NCBI GenBank assembly: GCA_913065125.1
Contig: CAJYAG010000002.1
Coordinates: 62,001-126,000, forward strand
DNA: 64,000 nucleotides
Direction: 5' to 3'
Source: an uncultured Flavobacteriaceae bacterium
GTDB lineage: Bacteria; Bacteroidota; Bacteroidia; Flavobacteriales; Flavobacteriaceae
Shown here: piece after piece, positions 25,322 to 35,210 of the stretch
Position numbering within the stretch: the stretch's first letter is position 1
How the letters are laid out: each line of letters starts with the position of its first letter
Position numbers and translations under genes: made by a program
Notes under the pieces: generated by a model
Told to the model about the DNA's origin: nothing
What the model saw: only the letters and a program-made list of their open reading frames with translations
The model's database searches: none

Positions 25322-26812
25322 ATGAAAACAAAACTCACATCTATTTTAATTTTTTTGTGTTTAACAATAACTTCTTATGCACAAAAAAGAACAATTCCTA
25401 CAGACACAACCGTTGTAACAAATCATACAACAACAATTAATGGAAAAAAAATTAATTACACTGCTTATACGGGAACTCAACCTGTATGGGACAACGAAGG
25501 AAGTGCAAAAGCAACTTTATTTTACACCTATTACAAACGGACTAATAATGTAAATACCGCAAATAGACCTTTGCTAATTTCGTTTAATGGTGGTCCAGGT
25601 TCTGCATCCGTTTGGATGCATTTAGCATATACGGGGCCAAATGTTTTAAAAATTGATGACGAAGGTTATCCCATACAACCTTACGGATACAAAAGCAATC
25701 CGCATTCTGTTTTAGATGTTGCAGATATTGTTTTTGTAAATCCTGTAAATACTGGTTATTCAAGAATTGTAGAACGTGAAGGAAAAAAAGTTAATAAAGC
25801 AGATTTTTTTGGCGTAAATGCTGATGTTAGATATTTAGCAGAATGGATTACCACTTTTGTTTCTAGAAATAATCGTTGGTCATCACCAAAATATATTATT
25901 GGAGAAAGTTACGGAGGCACTAGAGTTTCTGGTTTAGCAGATGCTTTACAAAGTAACGAATGGATGTATTTAAACGGAGTTATTTTAGTTTCTCCTGCAG
26001 ATTATGGAGCAAAAAATTCTGATAATGCTGTTGCTTCTTCAATTGATTTTCCATATTTCACTGCTGCCGCTTGGTATCACAAAATGTTATCTCCAGCTTT
26101 ACAAAACAAAGATTTATTAGCCATTTTACCAGAATCCGAAGACTTTGCAATCAACACTTTAATGCCTGCAATTGCTAAAGGCGGATTTATAAGTGCAGCT
26201 GAAAAAAATCAGGTTGCAGAAAAAATGGCTTATTTCACCGGACTTTCTAAAAAAGTAATTTTACAGCACAATTTAGAAATTCCAAATAGTTTCTTTTGGA
26301 AAGAGTTATTAAGAAACAAAAACGGCAAAACCATCGGTAGGTTAGATTCTAGATATATGGGAATCGACAAAAAAGAAGCAGGAGATTCTCCAGATTACAA
26401 CTCAGAATTAACTTCTTGGTTGCATTCTTTTACCCCGGCAATCAATTTGTACATTAAAGAACATTTAAATTTTAACACAGATGTAAAATACAATATGTTT
26501 GGACCTGTTCATCCTTGGGATTTTAGAAATAATAATACTCGTGAGGAATTGCGTAAAGCAATGGCTACAAATCCGTATTTAAACGTGTTATTTCAAGCAG
26601 GATATTACGATGGAGCAACAACCTATTTTAATACAAAATACACGATGTGGCAAGTTGATCCTAGCGGGAAATTAAAAGACAGAATGAGCTTTAAAGGATA
26701 TAGAAGCGGACATATGATGTACTTACGAAAACCAGATTTAAAAGCTGCTAATGACGATATTAGAAACTTTATAAAAGCAAGTGCTTCTAACGGAAAGCCA
26801 GCAAAATATTAA
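25322..26812 (+). CDS. S10 family serine carboxypeptidase-like protein
   Basis: A 496-residue exported alpha/beta-hydrolase of peptidase family S10. Signal peptide MKTKLTSILIFLCLTITSYA. The oxyanion region is FNGGPGSASVWMH. The nucleophile is Ser196 in IIGESYGGTR. The acid is probably the Asp in QAGYYDGATTY, and the base the His in YRSGHMMY near the C-terminus. It should cleave C-terminal residues from peptides in the periplasm or outside. A perfect inverted repeat occupies its immediate upstream region and a strong terminator follows. Confidence 0.92.
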   Translation: MKTKLTSILIFLCLTITSYAQKRTIPTDTTVVTNHTTTINGKKINYTAYTGTQPVWDNEGSAKATLFYTYYKRTNNVNTANRPLLISFNGGPGSASVWMHLAYTGPNVLKIDDEGYPIQPYGYKSNPHSVLDVADIVFVNPVNTGYSRIVEREGKKVNKADFFGVNADVRYLAEWITTFVSRNNRWSSPKYIIGESYGGTRVSGLADALQSNEWMYLNGVILVSPADYGAKNSDNAVASSIDFPYFTAAAWYHKMLSPALQNKDLLAILPESEDFAINTLMPAIAKGGFISAAEKNQVAEKMAYFTGLSKKVILQHNLEIPNSFFWKELLRNKNGKTIGRLDSRYMGIDKKEAGDSPDYNSELTSWLHSFTPAINLYIKEHLNFNTDVKYNMFGPVHPWDFRNNNTREELRKAMATNPYLNVLFQAGYYDGATTYFNTKYTMWQVDPSGKLKDRMSFKGYRSGHMMYLRKPDLKAANDDIRNFIKASASNGKPAKY

Positions 26813-26827
26813 TTACTAAGTAAGCAT

Positions 26828-26864
26828 AAAAAAAAAGCAGTTACAAAAGTAACTGCTTTTTTTT
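26828..26864. terminator. bidirectional rho-independent terminator
   Basis: AAAAAAGCAGTTAC pairs perfectly with GTAACTGCTTTTTT around AAAA, giving T runs on both strands. It serves the convergent S10 peptidase and TonB-type receptor genes. Confidence 0.9.
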
Positions 26865-26881
26865 GTGAAATTTTATATAGC

Positions 26882-29626
26882 TTAATGCCTCATCATTCTT
26901 CTTCCTCTTCCTCTTGAGCTACTTTGTTGAGTTCCTAATGTATACGTTAAACTAACCATATAATAAGTTCCTAACACATCTTTAGTTGTTTCTTCAAAAT
27001 AGTTATCAGAACTACTTCTAGAGAATCCAACGCTTTTGTTTAATAAATCTAATGCAGTTAACTTAATATTCATCGCTTTAGACTTTAAGAAGTTGTACGA
27101 AACTGAAGCATTCCAAATTGGCACGGTTTGATCTGTTCCAAAATTACTATCTGTATAAATATCGTATTTATATTGTGTGTTAAAGTTGAATGCTTTTGTA
27201 ATATTCCAATCAGATTTTATGTAATATGATTGTTGAATATATTCTCTATTAGATGTTGTTCCAGAAAACGTAGTATTGTTTTTACTGATGTTTGCTCCAA
27301 CAGCTAAATCTAAAAAGTCTTTCTTATTATTCTCTAACGTTACTCTAAAACTTGTGTTATTAGTATTGGTTTTATTGTTTATGGTATTAATTACAGATTG
27401 GTAATTACTTGTTGATACATTTACTCCTAAATTATAACGGATTCCTAATTGTTTTAGTCGATTTCCAAAATTTACATCTGCACTAAAGTTATCTCTGTCT
27501 CCTAAGTTTACATAACTACTTGTTTTAACTCTTGTTGCAATATCTGTATCTTCTTTGTTTACAATAGCGTTACTTGTACTATTATAACTTACATGTGCAA
27601 AGAAACTAAATCCTGTAGCAAAATTATAATTACCATACATTGCAAATAATGAGTGCTGATCTTCTGGAGTTAAATTTTGATTTCCTTTTCTGATAAATAA
27701 AGGATTAAAATTGTTTTCAACTGGAGAAACTTTACTTAAGCTAGGTAAATTTAAAGATTTACTATATCTAAGCATCACCCAACTTCCTCTTTTTGGACGA
27801 TATCTAAATCTAAATGATGGATTAAAACTTGAGTATTTTTTCTCGAAATTAGAAACGTTTGTCAAACCAAAATTTTGTGTTTGTTCTTGGAGCTCTGATC
27901 CAATAGTTATGGACGTTTTTTCATTATTATATTTATAATCTAAACTACCATACGTAGTTCTTTTTTCTTCAAATAAATCTGCTGTAAAAGTAGAACTCGC
28001 GTTATTAGAACCGTTTAATGTTTGAGTTTGATCTGTGTATTCATCTTCATTATTCACTTTGATTCCACCACCAATTTCAATAAAATGATTGTCGTTTAAA
28101 GGCTCTGTATATTGCAACTCAAAATTAATATTTCTTCCTCTATTATTGCTTTTCTGAGTACTCAAAGAAACTTCATCCGTTTTTGACGCATCCGTATAAT
28201 CTTTTGTATTTGTGTTTCCGCTATTATTATCGCTCTTATCAGAAGAAAAATCAAATTCTACCTCAAAACTACGTTTGCTTGTTTTGTTAAATCTTTTGAT
28301 ATAATCTAAATTTACACTAGCGCTGTTACTTTTATTATCGCTATTAGAAGTACCTGTATTTTCTAATTTTTTTGTATTGGGATCATTTGCCTCAAAAGCA
28401 TCAAGTGTACTTGTACTACTTCCGTTTGTGCTACTAGAGTTTAATCTACCTCTAAGGGTTATTGTTCTTAAATCACTAGATCTATCTATATAGCTAAAGT
28501 TTGCTTTATTAGATTTTGTTTCACTAGTACTATTAGAACTACTTTCAGAATATAATTTATCTGACCCAACAAATTCTGTTCTTTTAGAGAATACATTTCC
28601 TGATTCTGAGTTTACAGAATTGTAAAAATAATCGGCATTTAAGTTTTGTTTACTTTTTAACTCATATCCTAAATTAAAACCTGCAATACCTGTAGTAATA
28701 AAACCAGAAGAACTTCCTCCGCTTCCACCTCTACTAACTCTAAAACCTCCTCGGCCACCACCACCAAAAGACATAATTTCAGAGATGTCAGAACCAGAAC
28801 TATTTACATTATTTGCTCTTGCGATAATAGAAACTTGCATTTTTGGAGAAAAACGGTTGTAGTTTAAACTCGTTAAATAACGTTCATCTGAACCATAACC
28901 TCCTTGAAACTTACCAAAAGCATTTACTTTTCTATCATCTTTTAAAGTAAGATTTATTACTTTAGAACGGTTTGTATCGTCCACTCCTGTAACTCTAGAT
29001 TTATCACTTTTTTCATCGATCAACTCAATTTTCTTAATTGCATCTGCAGATAAGTTTTTTAAAGCAACAGAAGGATCTCCACTAAAAAACTCTTTTCCAT
29101 CTACATACACTTTAGAAACATCTTCTCCTTGTGCTTTTACTTTTCCGTCTGCATCAACCTCTACACCAGGTAACTTTTTTAGTAAATCTTCTACGGTATC
29201 ATCAACCCTAACTTTAAATGCTTTTGCATTAAAAGCCATTGTATCTTTTTTAATTGTAATTGGAATAACAGCAGAAACCACAACTTCATCTAAAGTATTG
29301 TCTAATTCTTTTAATGTGATAGTCCCAAAATCTAAAGACTTCCCTGTAAAATCAATTTTCTTTTGATATACTTGATATCCCAATAAGTTAATTTGAAAAA
29401 TTCTTTTCCCGTTAGATATTTCTACAACTTTAAAGTTTCCTTTAATGTCTGTGCTTGCATAACTAATTAAAGTAGAATCAGCTGCGTTAAGAACTGCTAC
29501 AGAAGCAAATTCTAAAGGATTTTTTTCTTCATCTATAATTTTACCAGAAATACTCTGTGCAATTGCATTCGATGAAACTACTAATAAAGCGAATACTACT
29601 AGTTTTGTTGTAATTGATTTAATCAT
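26882..29626 (-). CDS. TonB-dependent receptor-like outer-membrane beta-barrel protein
   Basis: A 914-residue outer-membrane protein. Signal peptide about 1-23; CarboxypepD_reg-like domain (about 24-110, ISGKIIDEEKNPLEFASVAV); a plug-like region (VEDLLKKLPGVEVDADGKV, KVYVDGKEFFSGDPSVALKN); then a long barrel. Around residues 285-310 lies a Gly/Arg/Ser-rich insertion (FGGGGRGGFRVSRGGSGG). After the last strand (MVSLTYTLG) there is a basic tail ending SSRGRGRRMMRH, unlike the usual terminal aromatic. The ligand is unknown and no SusD-like partner is adjacent. No strong -7 match is visible in the 255-bp upstream gap. Confidence 0.88.
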   Translation of the reverse strand: MIKSITTKLVVFALLVVSSNAIAQSISGKIIDEEKNPLEFASVAVLNAADSTLISYASTDIKGNFKVVEISNGKRIFQINLLGYQVYQKKIDFTGKSLDFGTITLKELDNTLDEVVVSAVIPITIKKDTMAFNAKAFKVRVDDTVEDLLKKLPGVEVDADGKVKAQGEDVSKVYVDGKEFFSGDPSVALKNLSADAIKKIELIDEKSDKSRVTGVDDTNRSKVINLTLKDDRKVNAFGKFQGGYGSDERYLTSLNYNRFSPKMQVSIIARANNVNSSGSDISEIMSFGGGGRGGFRVSRGGSGGSSSGFITTGIAGFNLGYELKSKQNLNADYFYNSVNSESGNVFSKRTEFVGSDKLYSESSSNSTSETKSNKANFSYIDRSSDLRTITLRGRLNSSSTNGSSTSTLDAFEANDPNTKKLENTGTSNSDNKSNSASVNLDYIKRFNKTSKRSFEVEFDFSSDKSDNNSGNTNTKDYTDASKTDEVSLSTQKSNNRGRNINFELQYTEPLNDNHFIEIGGGIKVNNEDEYTDQTQTLNGSNNASSTFTADLFEEKRTTYGSLDYKYNNEKTSITIGSELQEQTQNFGLTNVSNFEKKYSSFNPSFRFRYRPKRGSWVMLRYSKSLNLPSLSKVSPVENNFNPLFIRKGNQNLTPEDQHSLFAMYGNYNFATGFSFFAHVSYNSTSNAIVNKEDTDIATRVKTSSYVNLGDRDNFSADVNFGNRLKQLGIRYNLGVNVSTSNYQSVINTINNKTNTNNTSFRVTLENNKKDFLDLAVGANISKNNTTFSGTTSNREYIQQSYYIKSDWNITKAFNFNTQYKYDIYTDSNFGTDQTVPIWNASVSYNFLKSKAMNIKLTALDLLNKSVGFSRSSSDNYFEETTKDVLGTYYMVSLTYTLGTQQSSSRGRGRRMMRH

Positions 29627-29881
29627 TATTTATTTATTGATTTGTTTGGTTTCTATTTATCAGAATAGCTTCTGCTAAGACCTTTGTTTTCTGTAAAGGT
29701 TTAATTGCAATTTTTTATTTTAATATTTCTTTAACATTTACCAACGTAAATACTTTCAAGTTTTCAATGCGTAAATGTATGGAGCTTAAATATATATCAA
29801 CTTCTATTTAACATTATTTAACAAGATTTTAATATCCTAAAAAGTTCATAATTTTTTCTTATTTTTAAAAAAAGAAAAAAA

Positions 29882-31417
29882 ATGCTAGTTAAAGTTTATG
29901 GTAGTGCCGTCTTTGGCATTGAAGCTACCACCATTACCGTTGAAGTAAATATTGATAAAGGAATTGGGTATCATTTGGTTGGATTGCCAGATAATGCTGT
30001 TAGAGAAAGCTCTTTTAGGATTTCTGCTGCACTGAAAAACAATAATTACAAGCTTCCTGGAAAGAAAATCATTATCAACATGGCACCCGCCGATATTAGA
30101 AAAGAAGGCGCAGCGTACGATTTAACATTGGCTCTCGGAATTTTAGCAGCTTCCGAGCAAATAAAATCGACAACGATTGACGAGTATGTTATTATGGGCG
30201 AATTGTCTTTAGACGGAAGTTTACAACCTATAAAAGGTGCTTTGCCAATTGCGATAAAAGCCAAAGAAGAAGGTTTTAAATATTTTATTTTACCGAAAGC
30301 AAACGCTAAAGAAGCTGCAATTGTAGATGATTTAGAAGTTTTAGGGGTTGATAACATTATGGAAGTTATCAATCATTTTAATGGTGATGAAAAAATTCAG
30401 CCAACAATTGTAGATACAAGAGCCGAATTTTATAAAAATATCGATTTCCCAGAGTTTGATTTTTCGGATGTAAAAGGACAAGAATCTATAAAGCGTTGTA
30501 TGGAAATTGCCGCTGCTGGCGGACATAATATTATTCTCATTGGTCCGCCTGGATCAGGAAAAACAATGTTAGCAAAACGATTGCCTTCCATTTTACCACC
30601 AATGACGTTGCACGAAGCGTTGGAAACCACCAAAATTCATTCTGTTGTTGGTAAAACGAAGAACAACGGATTGTTATATCAACGCCCTTTTAGAAGTCCA
30701 CATCACACCATTTCTGATGTTGCTTTGGTTGGCGGCGGACAATATCCGCAACCTGGAGAAATTTCTTTATCGCATAATGGCGTTTTGTTTTTAGATGAAT
30801 TACCAGAATTTAAAAGAACCGTTTTAGAAGTCATGCGTCAACCGTTAGAAGATAGAGAAGTTACCATTTCTAGAGCAAAATTTACAGTTACCTATCCGAG
30901 TAGTTTTATGTTGGTGGCGAGTATGAATCCAAGTCCGTCAGGATATTTTAACGATCCAAATTCACCAATGACCTCTTCTCCACAAGAAATGCAACGGTAT
31001 TTAAGTAAAATTTCTGGACCTTTATTAGACCGAATTGATATTCATATAGAAGTAACTCCTGTTCCGTTTGAAAAATTGACAGAAGAACGCAAAGGAGAAT
31101 CTTCTGTTGAAATAAGAAAACGTGTTACGGCGGCAAGAGAAATTCAGTCTGAGCGTTTTACACCTTTTGAAAACTTACATTACAATGCACAAATGAATGT
31201 AAAACAAATCAGAAAATATTGCAAACTTTCTGATGAAAGCATGTCTTTATTAAAAACGGCGATGGAAAAATTAAATTTATCAGCTAGAGCGTACGATCGT
31301 ATTTTAAAAGTTGCGAGAACGATTGCAGATTTAGACAGCTCAGAAAACATCACACCAACTCATATTGCAGAAGCCATTCAATATAGAAGTTTAGACAGGG
31401 ATGGTTGGTTGGGTTAA
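29882..31417 (+). CDS. comM: YifB/ComM family Mg-chelatase-like AAA+ ATPase
   Basis: A 511-residue AAA+ protein. Known: ComM is a branch-migration helicase that helps integrate transformed DNA. The N-terminal Lon-C-like domain (about 1-170) starts [20 protein letters not shown] and contains [17 protein letters not shown]. The ATPase core has Walker [18 protein letters not shown], the family motif [19 protein letters not shown] and Walker [11 protein letters not shown]. The C-terminal Mg_chelatase_C domain ends YRSLDR. Length is normal. It converges with the esterase gene, overlapping by 4 bp. Confidence 0.95.
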   Translation: MLVKVYGSAVFGIEATTITVEVNIDKGIGYHLVGLPDNAVRESSFRISAALKNNNYKLPGKKIIINMAPADIRKEGAAYDLTLALGILAASEQIKSTTIDEYVIMGELSLDGSLQPIKGALPIAIKAKEEGFKYFILPKANAKEAAIVDDLEVLGVDNIMEVINHFNGDEKIQPTIVDTRAEFYKNIDFPEFDFSDVKGQESIKRCMEIAAAGGHNIILIGPPGSGKTMLAKRLPSILPPMTLHEALETTKIHSVVGKTKNNGLLYQRPFRSPHHTISDVALVGGGQYPQPGEISLSHNGVLFLDELPEFKRTVLEVMRQPLEDREVTISRAKFTVTYPSSFMLVASMNPSPSGYFNDPNSPMTSSPQEMQRYLSKISGPLLDRIDIHIEVTPVPFEKLTEERKGESSVEIRKRVTAAREIQSERFTPFENLHYNAQMNVKQIRKYCKLSDESMSLLKTAMEKLNLSARAYDRILKVARTIADLDSSENITPTHIAEAIQYRSLDRDGWLG

Positions 31418-32847
31418 TTTTTATTCTGTTTTACTTTCCAGTAAATCACATTTTCTCTACTTACTCTTTCTAGAGTTTCTCTAAATGGTGCACGTTTCCC
31501 GGATTTCATTAAATCTAAAATATCTTCAATTATTGATTTTGTAGTTGCAAAATAAGAATGACTTAAAAAACTCGTATCAACTCCAGAAGCATCAATAGTT
31601 TCTACGCCTTTTACAATTACAACTCCTTTTCCTGCATCGCCAGCACGTTTACTTCCATGCACTTTTCTTGAAGCAATCAACGCTAAATCATCAGAAGAAA
31701 CATATAAGGTAATTGGTTTGGCTATTTTTTTAACCATTTGCGGCGCAATATCTCTTCTAAAAACATCTGCATCAATATCTGGAGCCGCTAAAATAACTTC
31801 CGTAATTTTATCTTTTAATTCTGGATTTTCATTCATCAATTCGATCAGTGCTTTGGTCAATCCACGATTTCCCATACTGTGAGCAACCAAGTAAATATCA
31901 TCAGCTTCTGTTCGGGTTAAATAATCTTTTAAGAAGTTTTTCATATTCAATCTTGCCCACTCAATATTTGCTTCATCAACCATATAACCAGCTGTTGAAC
32001 CTTGCGATGGCCAACTGTAAAAAACAGGTTCTCCGCTAAAACGTAAATCAAACGTAATTTGTGCAGTTCTCATTGCTGCATCAGCAAACGAGACGTTATA
32101 ACCGTGTACAAATAAAAAAGTGCTCTTTCCGTTTTTAGCAATTCTTGTTTTCATTTGATTGAAAAAATCGTTTTTATCTTGCTTTTGCAAAGACTGGATC
32201 ATGATGTGTTTTTTTGGATCTTCAGAAAATTCTAATCTCCAATAAGAAGGTCTTTCTATTTCGCCCAATTTATGTGTGTACGGAATACTAACAATGGTTC
32301 TTCCATATTGAAGTTCTCCTCTTTGACCACCAAATCGTTCGTTTAAATCACTGTCTTTAGTGTCATTTCTGTCGGTTGCAAATGAAACCGGAATTTCTAT
32401 ATAATCTTTAGTGCCCGCTGTATTGGTAAGCGATCTAGTTACTACAGTTGTGGTTGTTATTTCTCTAAGACAAACACTAAAATTTTGAGTTTCTCTTTTA
32501 TTATTTGGCAATACAACTTCTATTGCAAAATTGATGGATTTAAATTGTTGAAACGCTTTATTTCCTTCTAACCAACTTAACGGATCTGTATTTCTTAACT
32601 CGCTGTAACTATTAAACGTGTATCTAATTTCGTTGTTTAAAGAGATGATTAGTTTAAACCTTTTAATGTCAGATTCGTCTCCTTTTACAAAATCTAAAAA
32701 GACTTTGCTATAATCTGTTTTGTTGGTTAAACAATTCTGTGTATTATAGGTTTTTATATTATCTGTTAGTTCAAAAACTACCGTATTGGTTTGTGCTTGC
32801 GAAACTGAAAATGTAATTAAAAATAGCAAAAGAAAGATACGTTTCAT
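31414..32847 (-). CDS. exported alpha/beta-hydrolase (DUF900 type)
   Basis: A 477-residue exported hydrolase. Signal peptide [18 protein letters not shown], then an N-terminal region of about 150 residues not assigned. The DUF900-like alpha/beta-hydrolase domain (about 160-440) contains [18 protein letters not shown] (oxyanion region), FYSWPSQG and the nucleophile elbow [10 protein letters not shown]. An Asp (APDID) and a late His (LSHSYFAT) could complete the triad. The substrate, an ester or lipid, is unknown. TATATTTA, one base off the -7 consensus, lies about 30 bp upstream. Confidence 0.85.
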   Translation of the reverse strand: MKRIFLLLFLITFSVSQAQTNTVVFELTDNIKTYNTQNCLTNKTDYSKVFLDFVKGDESDIKRFKLIISLNNEIRYTFNSYSELRNTDPLSWLEGNKAFQQFKSINFAIEVVLPNNKRETQNFSVCLREITTTTVVTRSLTNTAGTKDYIEIPVSFATDRNDTKDSDLNERFGGQRGELQYGRTIVSIPYTHKLGEIERPSYWRLEFSEDPKKHIMIQSLQKQDKNDFFNQMKTRIAKNGKSTFLFVHGYNVSFADAAMRTAQITFDLRFSGEPVFYSWPSQGSTAGYMVDEANIEWARLNMKNFLKDYLTRTEADDIYLVAHSMGNRGLTKALIELMNENPELKDKITEVILAAPDIDADVFRRDIAPQMVKKIAKPITLYVSSDDLALIASRKVHGSKRAGDAGKGVVIVKGVETIDASGVDTSFLSHSYFATTKSIIEDILDLMKSGKRAPFRETLERVSRENVIYWKVKQNKN

Positions 32848-32929
32848 AATTCGTTGATTTTATTGATGTTATAAATATACAAAAAATGAGAAGGTAATAG
32901 AACTATTGTAAAATCAGTAAGTAAAAAAC

Positions 32930-33400
32930 CTACTTCAACATACTTTTTACAATCTTTAAATGATGATTTGTATGTGTATCTAAAAAACGAACTACTCTAA
33001 ACTTATTTGTGTTTCCAAACAAAGGATGTTTAAAATAGGCATTTTCATCCAAATCTTGAATTGCTTTTATGTGTTGTTTCGCTTCTGCTAACTGTATACT
33101 AATATCTGATTTTAAAATAACTTCTGGCGGTTTAACATATTTTGGGGCTTTGGCTTTTCCTCTTGGAAAAAAACCAAGCCTTAAAAATACTTTTCCTATA
33201 AACTTAAAATTATTTTCATACAACGTTGGATCTGATTTTTCCATACTTTTTACCACAGTATTGATTACTTTTAAACTATGGTCTAAATGCCAAGCAACAC
33301 TCGCTTTTGAAACTTTCGTATTTGTGTCTTCGTACTTTGGAATATAACTTTCTAAAAGTGCTAATCTATTTTCTAAAATTTTAGTGTGTACTGTTTTCAT
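32930..33400 (-). CDS. DUF1569/DinB-like protein
   Basis: A 156-residue, probably four-helix, protein. I start at the ATG giving MKTVHTKILENRLALLES; one 13 codons upstream reaches into the repeat-rich gap. Conserved histidines sit where DinB-like families bind a divalent metal: WHLDHS (about 47-52), HPLFG and HTNHHLKIV at the C-terminus. I read this as the DUF1569 branch. Function unknown, possibly a metal-dependent thiol transferase by analogy with DinB-like enzymes. Confidence 0.7.
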   Translation of the reverse strand: MKTVHTKILENRLALLESYIPKYEDTNTKVSKASVAWHLDHSLKVINTVVKSMEKSDPTLYENNFKFIGKVFLRLGFFPRGKAKAPKYVKPPEVILKSDISIQLAEAKQHIKAIQDLDENAYFKHPLFGNTNKFRVVRFLDTHTNHHLKIVKSMLK

Positions 33401-33446
33401 TCTAAGTTTATTTTTTGAAAGGTACTGAAAAGTAATCATTGAGAAA

Positions 33447-33493
33447 CATCTCGATACAAATTTGATGAAAAATCAAATTCACTCGATGTGACA
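33447..33493. repeat. imperfect palindromic repeat with CTCGATGTGACA end
   Basis: Arms CATCTCGATACAAATTTGAT and ATCAAATTCACTCGATGTGA enclose a short A-rich loop. The CTCGATGTGACA end resembles CTCGAGGTGACA beside the palindrome at 39592-39640, so they are probably one family. Confidence 0.6.
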
Positions 33494-33520
33494 CTACTTT
33501 TTAAAAATTATATACCCCAT

Positions 33521-33663
33521 GCGTTAAGGATAGAAACGGCATACTTTTTATGCTGAACTCGATTCAGTATCTGTAATTATGAATTCAATTCCTTTTGTTA
33601 AGGAAAAGGTGCTGAAATAAATTCAGCATAAAAAGATATAGTGGATAGCCTGTTAAAACGCCC
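33521..33663. other. structured intergenic element, possible RNA or mobile repeat
   Basis: Outer ends GCGTT and AACGC pair, bracketing AAGGATAGAAACGGCAT on the left and GATATAGTGGATAGCCTG on the right. Inside is a perfect 14-bp stem CTTTTTATGCTGAA / TTCAGCATAAAAAG (33544-33557 / 33622-33635). Within that are a weaker TTCAG.../...CTGAA pairing and a small hairpin TTCCTT / AAGGAA. Bases 33612-33632 are identical in reverse complement to 42134-42154. It could be a conserved non-coding RNA or a non-autonomous mobile element. Orientation unknown. Confidence 0.55.
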
Positions 33664-33738
33664 AAAAAGAAATTCTCTTTAAGATTAAGAGATTCTTCCA
33701 TCGTTTATTCTTCTCTCATTTCGGAATGACAGAAAACG

Positions 33739-33772
33739 AAAAAACCCTCACAAATAAGTGTAAGGGTTTTTA
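33739..33772 (-). terminator. rho-independent terminator of ahcY
   Basis: AAAAACCCT / AGGGTTTTT with an inner CAC/GTG pairing; the T run on the minus strand suits ahcY, whose stop lies about 60 bp upstream on that strand. Confidence 0.85.
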
Positions 33773-33790
33773 ACTATTTTACAATCAAAA

Positions 33791-33827
33791 ATGAGATTGC
33801 CACGTCATTACTTCCTCGCAATGACAG
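33791..33827. repeat. intergenic repeat (GAGATTGCC...CGCAATGACAG)
   Basis: This copy sits between the ahcY stop and its terminator. Parts recur in inverted form at 35877-35948 (AGATTAC, TTCCTCG, GCAATCT). Confidence 0.55.
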
Positions 33828-33832
33828 ATATT

Positions 33833-35146
33833 TTAGTATCTATAATGTTCTGGCTTATAAGGACCATCTACAGTTACACCAATGTAACTTGCTTGATCTT
33901 CTCTTAACTCAGTTAGCTCAACACCAATTTTTGCCAAGTGTAATTTTGCTACTTTTTCATCTAAGTGTTTTGGTAACATATACACTTGGTTTTCGTAAGC
34001 GTCTTTATTTGTCCACAATTCAATTTGGGCCAAGGTTTGGTTTGTAAATGAATTAGACATTACAAAACTTGGATGACCGGTTGCACAACCTAAGTTTACC
34101 AAACGTCCTTCTGCTAAAATGATAATATCTTTTCCGTTGATATTGTATTTATCAACTTGTGGTTTGATGGTATCTTTTGTATTTCCGTGATTTTTATTTA
34201 ACCAAGCCATGTCAATTTCATTGTCAAAATGACCAATGTTACACACAATTACTTTGTCTTTCATTGCTTCGAAATGACGTCCTTGAATAATATCTTTGTT
34301 TCCTGTTGTTGTAATAATGATATCAGAATTTGCAACAACAGTTTCTAATTTCTTTACTTCAAATCCGTCCATTGCAGCTTGTAAAGCACAAATAGGATCG
34401 ATTTCTGTAACCGTTACAATAGAACCTGCTCCTTTAAAAGACGCAGCTGTTCCTTTTCCAACATCACCATAACCACAAACGGTTACACGTTTTCCTGCTA
34501 ACATAATATCGGTTGCTCTTCTAATGGCATCCACTGCAGATTCTTTACATCCGTATTTATTATCAAATTTAGATTTTGTAACCGAATCGTTTACGTTAAT
34601 TGCTGGCATTGGCAGTGTTCCGTTTTTTACTCTTTCGTACAATCTATGAACACCAGTTGTAGTTTCTTCTGACAAACCATTGATTCCTGCAGCTAATTCT
34701 GGATATTTATCTAAAACCATGTTGGTTAAATCTCCACCATCATCTAAAATCATATTTAATGGCTTTCTATCTTCACCAAAAAACAATGTTTGTTCTATAC
34801 ACCAGTCAAATTCTTCTTCTGTCATATCTTTCCATGCGTACACAGCAGTTCCTGCAGCAGCAACTGCAGCAGCAGCCTGATCTTGTGTAGAAAAAATATT
34901 ACAAGAACTCCACGTTACTTCTGCTCCTAAAGCCTGTAAAGTTTCAATTAAAACAGCAGTTTGAATTGTCATGTGTAAACATCCTGCAATTCTTGCTCCT
35001 TTTAAAGGTTGTGAGTTTTTATATTCTTCTCTTAACGACATTAACCCTGGCATTTCTGCTTCTGCCAAGTCCATTTCTTTTCTTCCCCAAGCGGCTAAAG
35101 AAATATCCTTAACTTTGTTTGGTACGTAAGCTGTTTTTGTACTCAT
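33833..35146 (-). CDS. ahcY: adenosylhomocysteinase
   Basis: A 437-residue NAD-dependent S-adenosyl-homocysteine hydrolase; it splits SAH to adenosine and homocysteine and keeps methylation reactions going. The N-terminus shows the substrate domain with [16 protein letters not shown] and [16 protein letters not shown]. The NAD site is [30 protein letters not shown] and the C-terminal [12 protein letters not shown] are diagnostic. Length is typical of the form without the large bacterial insertion. It is monocistronic with its own promoter and terminator; I see no SAH riboswitch in the short upstream region. Confidence 0.98.
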   Translation of the reverse strand: MSTKTAYVPNKVKDISLAAWGRKEMDLAEAEMPGLMSLREEYKNSQPLKGARIAGCLHMTIQTAVLIETLQALGAEVTWSSCNIFSTQDQAAAAVAAAGTAVYAWKDMTEEEFDWCIEQTLFFGEDRKPLNMILDDGGDLTNMVLDKYPELAAGINGLSEETTTGVHRLYERVKNGTLPMPAINVNDSVTKSKFDNKYGCKESAVDAIRRATDIMLAGKRVTVCGYGDVGKGTAASFKGAGSIVTVTEIDPICALQAAMDGFEVKKLETVVANSDIIITTTGNKDIIQGRHFEAMKDKVIVCNIGHFDNEIDMAWLNKNHGNTKDTIKPQVDKYNINGKDIIILAEGRLVNLGCATGHPSFVMSNSFTNQTLAQIELWTNKDAYENQVYMLPKHLDEKVAKLHLAKIGVELTELREDQASYIGVTVDGPYKPEHYRY

Positions 35147-35182
35147 ATTAGTATATTTGTTTTATATCATAATTTAGAACTG

Positions 35183-35190
35183 CAAAGTTA
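35183..35190 (-). promoter_or_regulatory. -7 box (TAACTTTG) of ahcY
   Basis: Exact TAnnTTTG on the minus strand, 36 bp before the ahcY ATG, in the 64-bp gap shared with the divergent phosphopantetheinyl transferase gene. Confidence 0.5.
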
Positions 35191-35210
35191 CATAATAACT
35201 TTTAAAATTT

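Larger units (their letters stand above)
33401..33832. other. 432-bp intergenic island built from repeats
   Basis: No gene. In order: an imperfect inverted repeat ending in CTCGATGTGACA (33447-33493); a structured element (33521-33663); a hairpin AAGAAATTCTCTT / AAGAGATTCTT (about 33667-33697); a fragment TTTCGGAATGACAG; the ahcY terminator; and a GAGATTGCC...CGCAATGACAG repeat (33791-33827). Each is described separately. Confidence 0.7.

Noticed and set aside
33521..33542. GGATAGAAAC resembles the end of type I CRISPR repeats
   Set aside because: There is a single copy, no regular spacing and no cas gene in the window.
35147..35210. SAH or SAM riboswitch before ahcY
   Set aside because: The gap is only 64 bp and is shared with a divergent gene; no conserved riboswitch core is visible.
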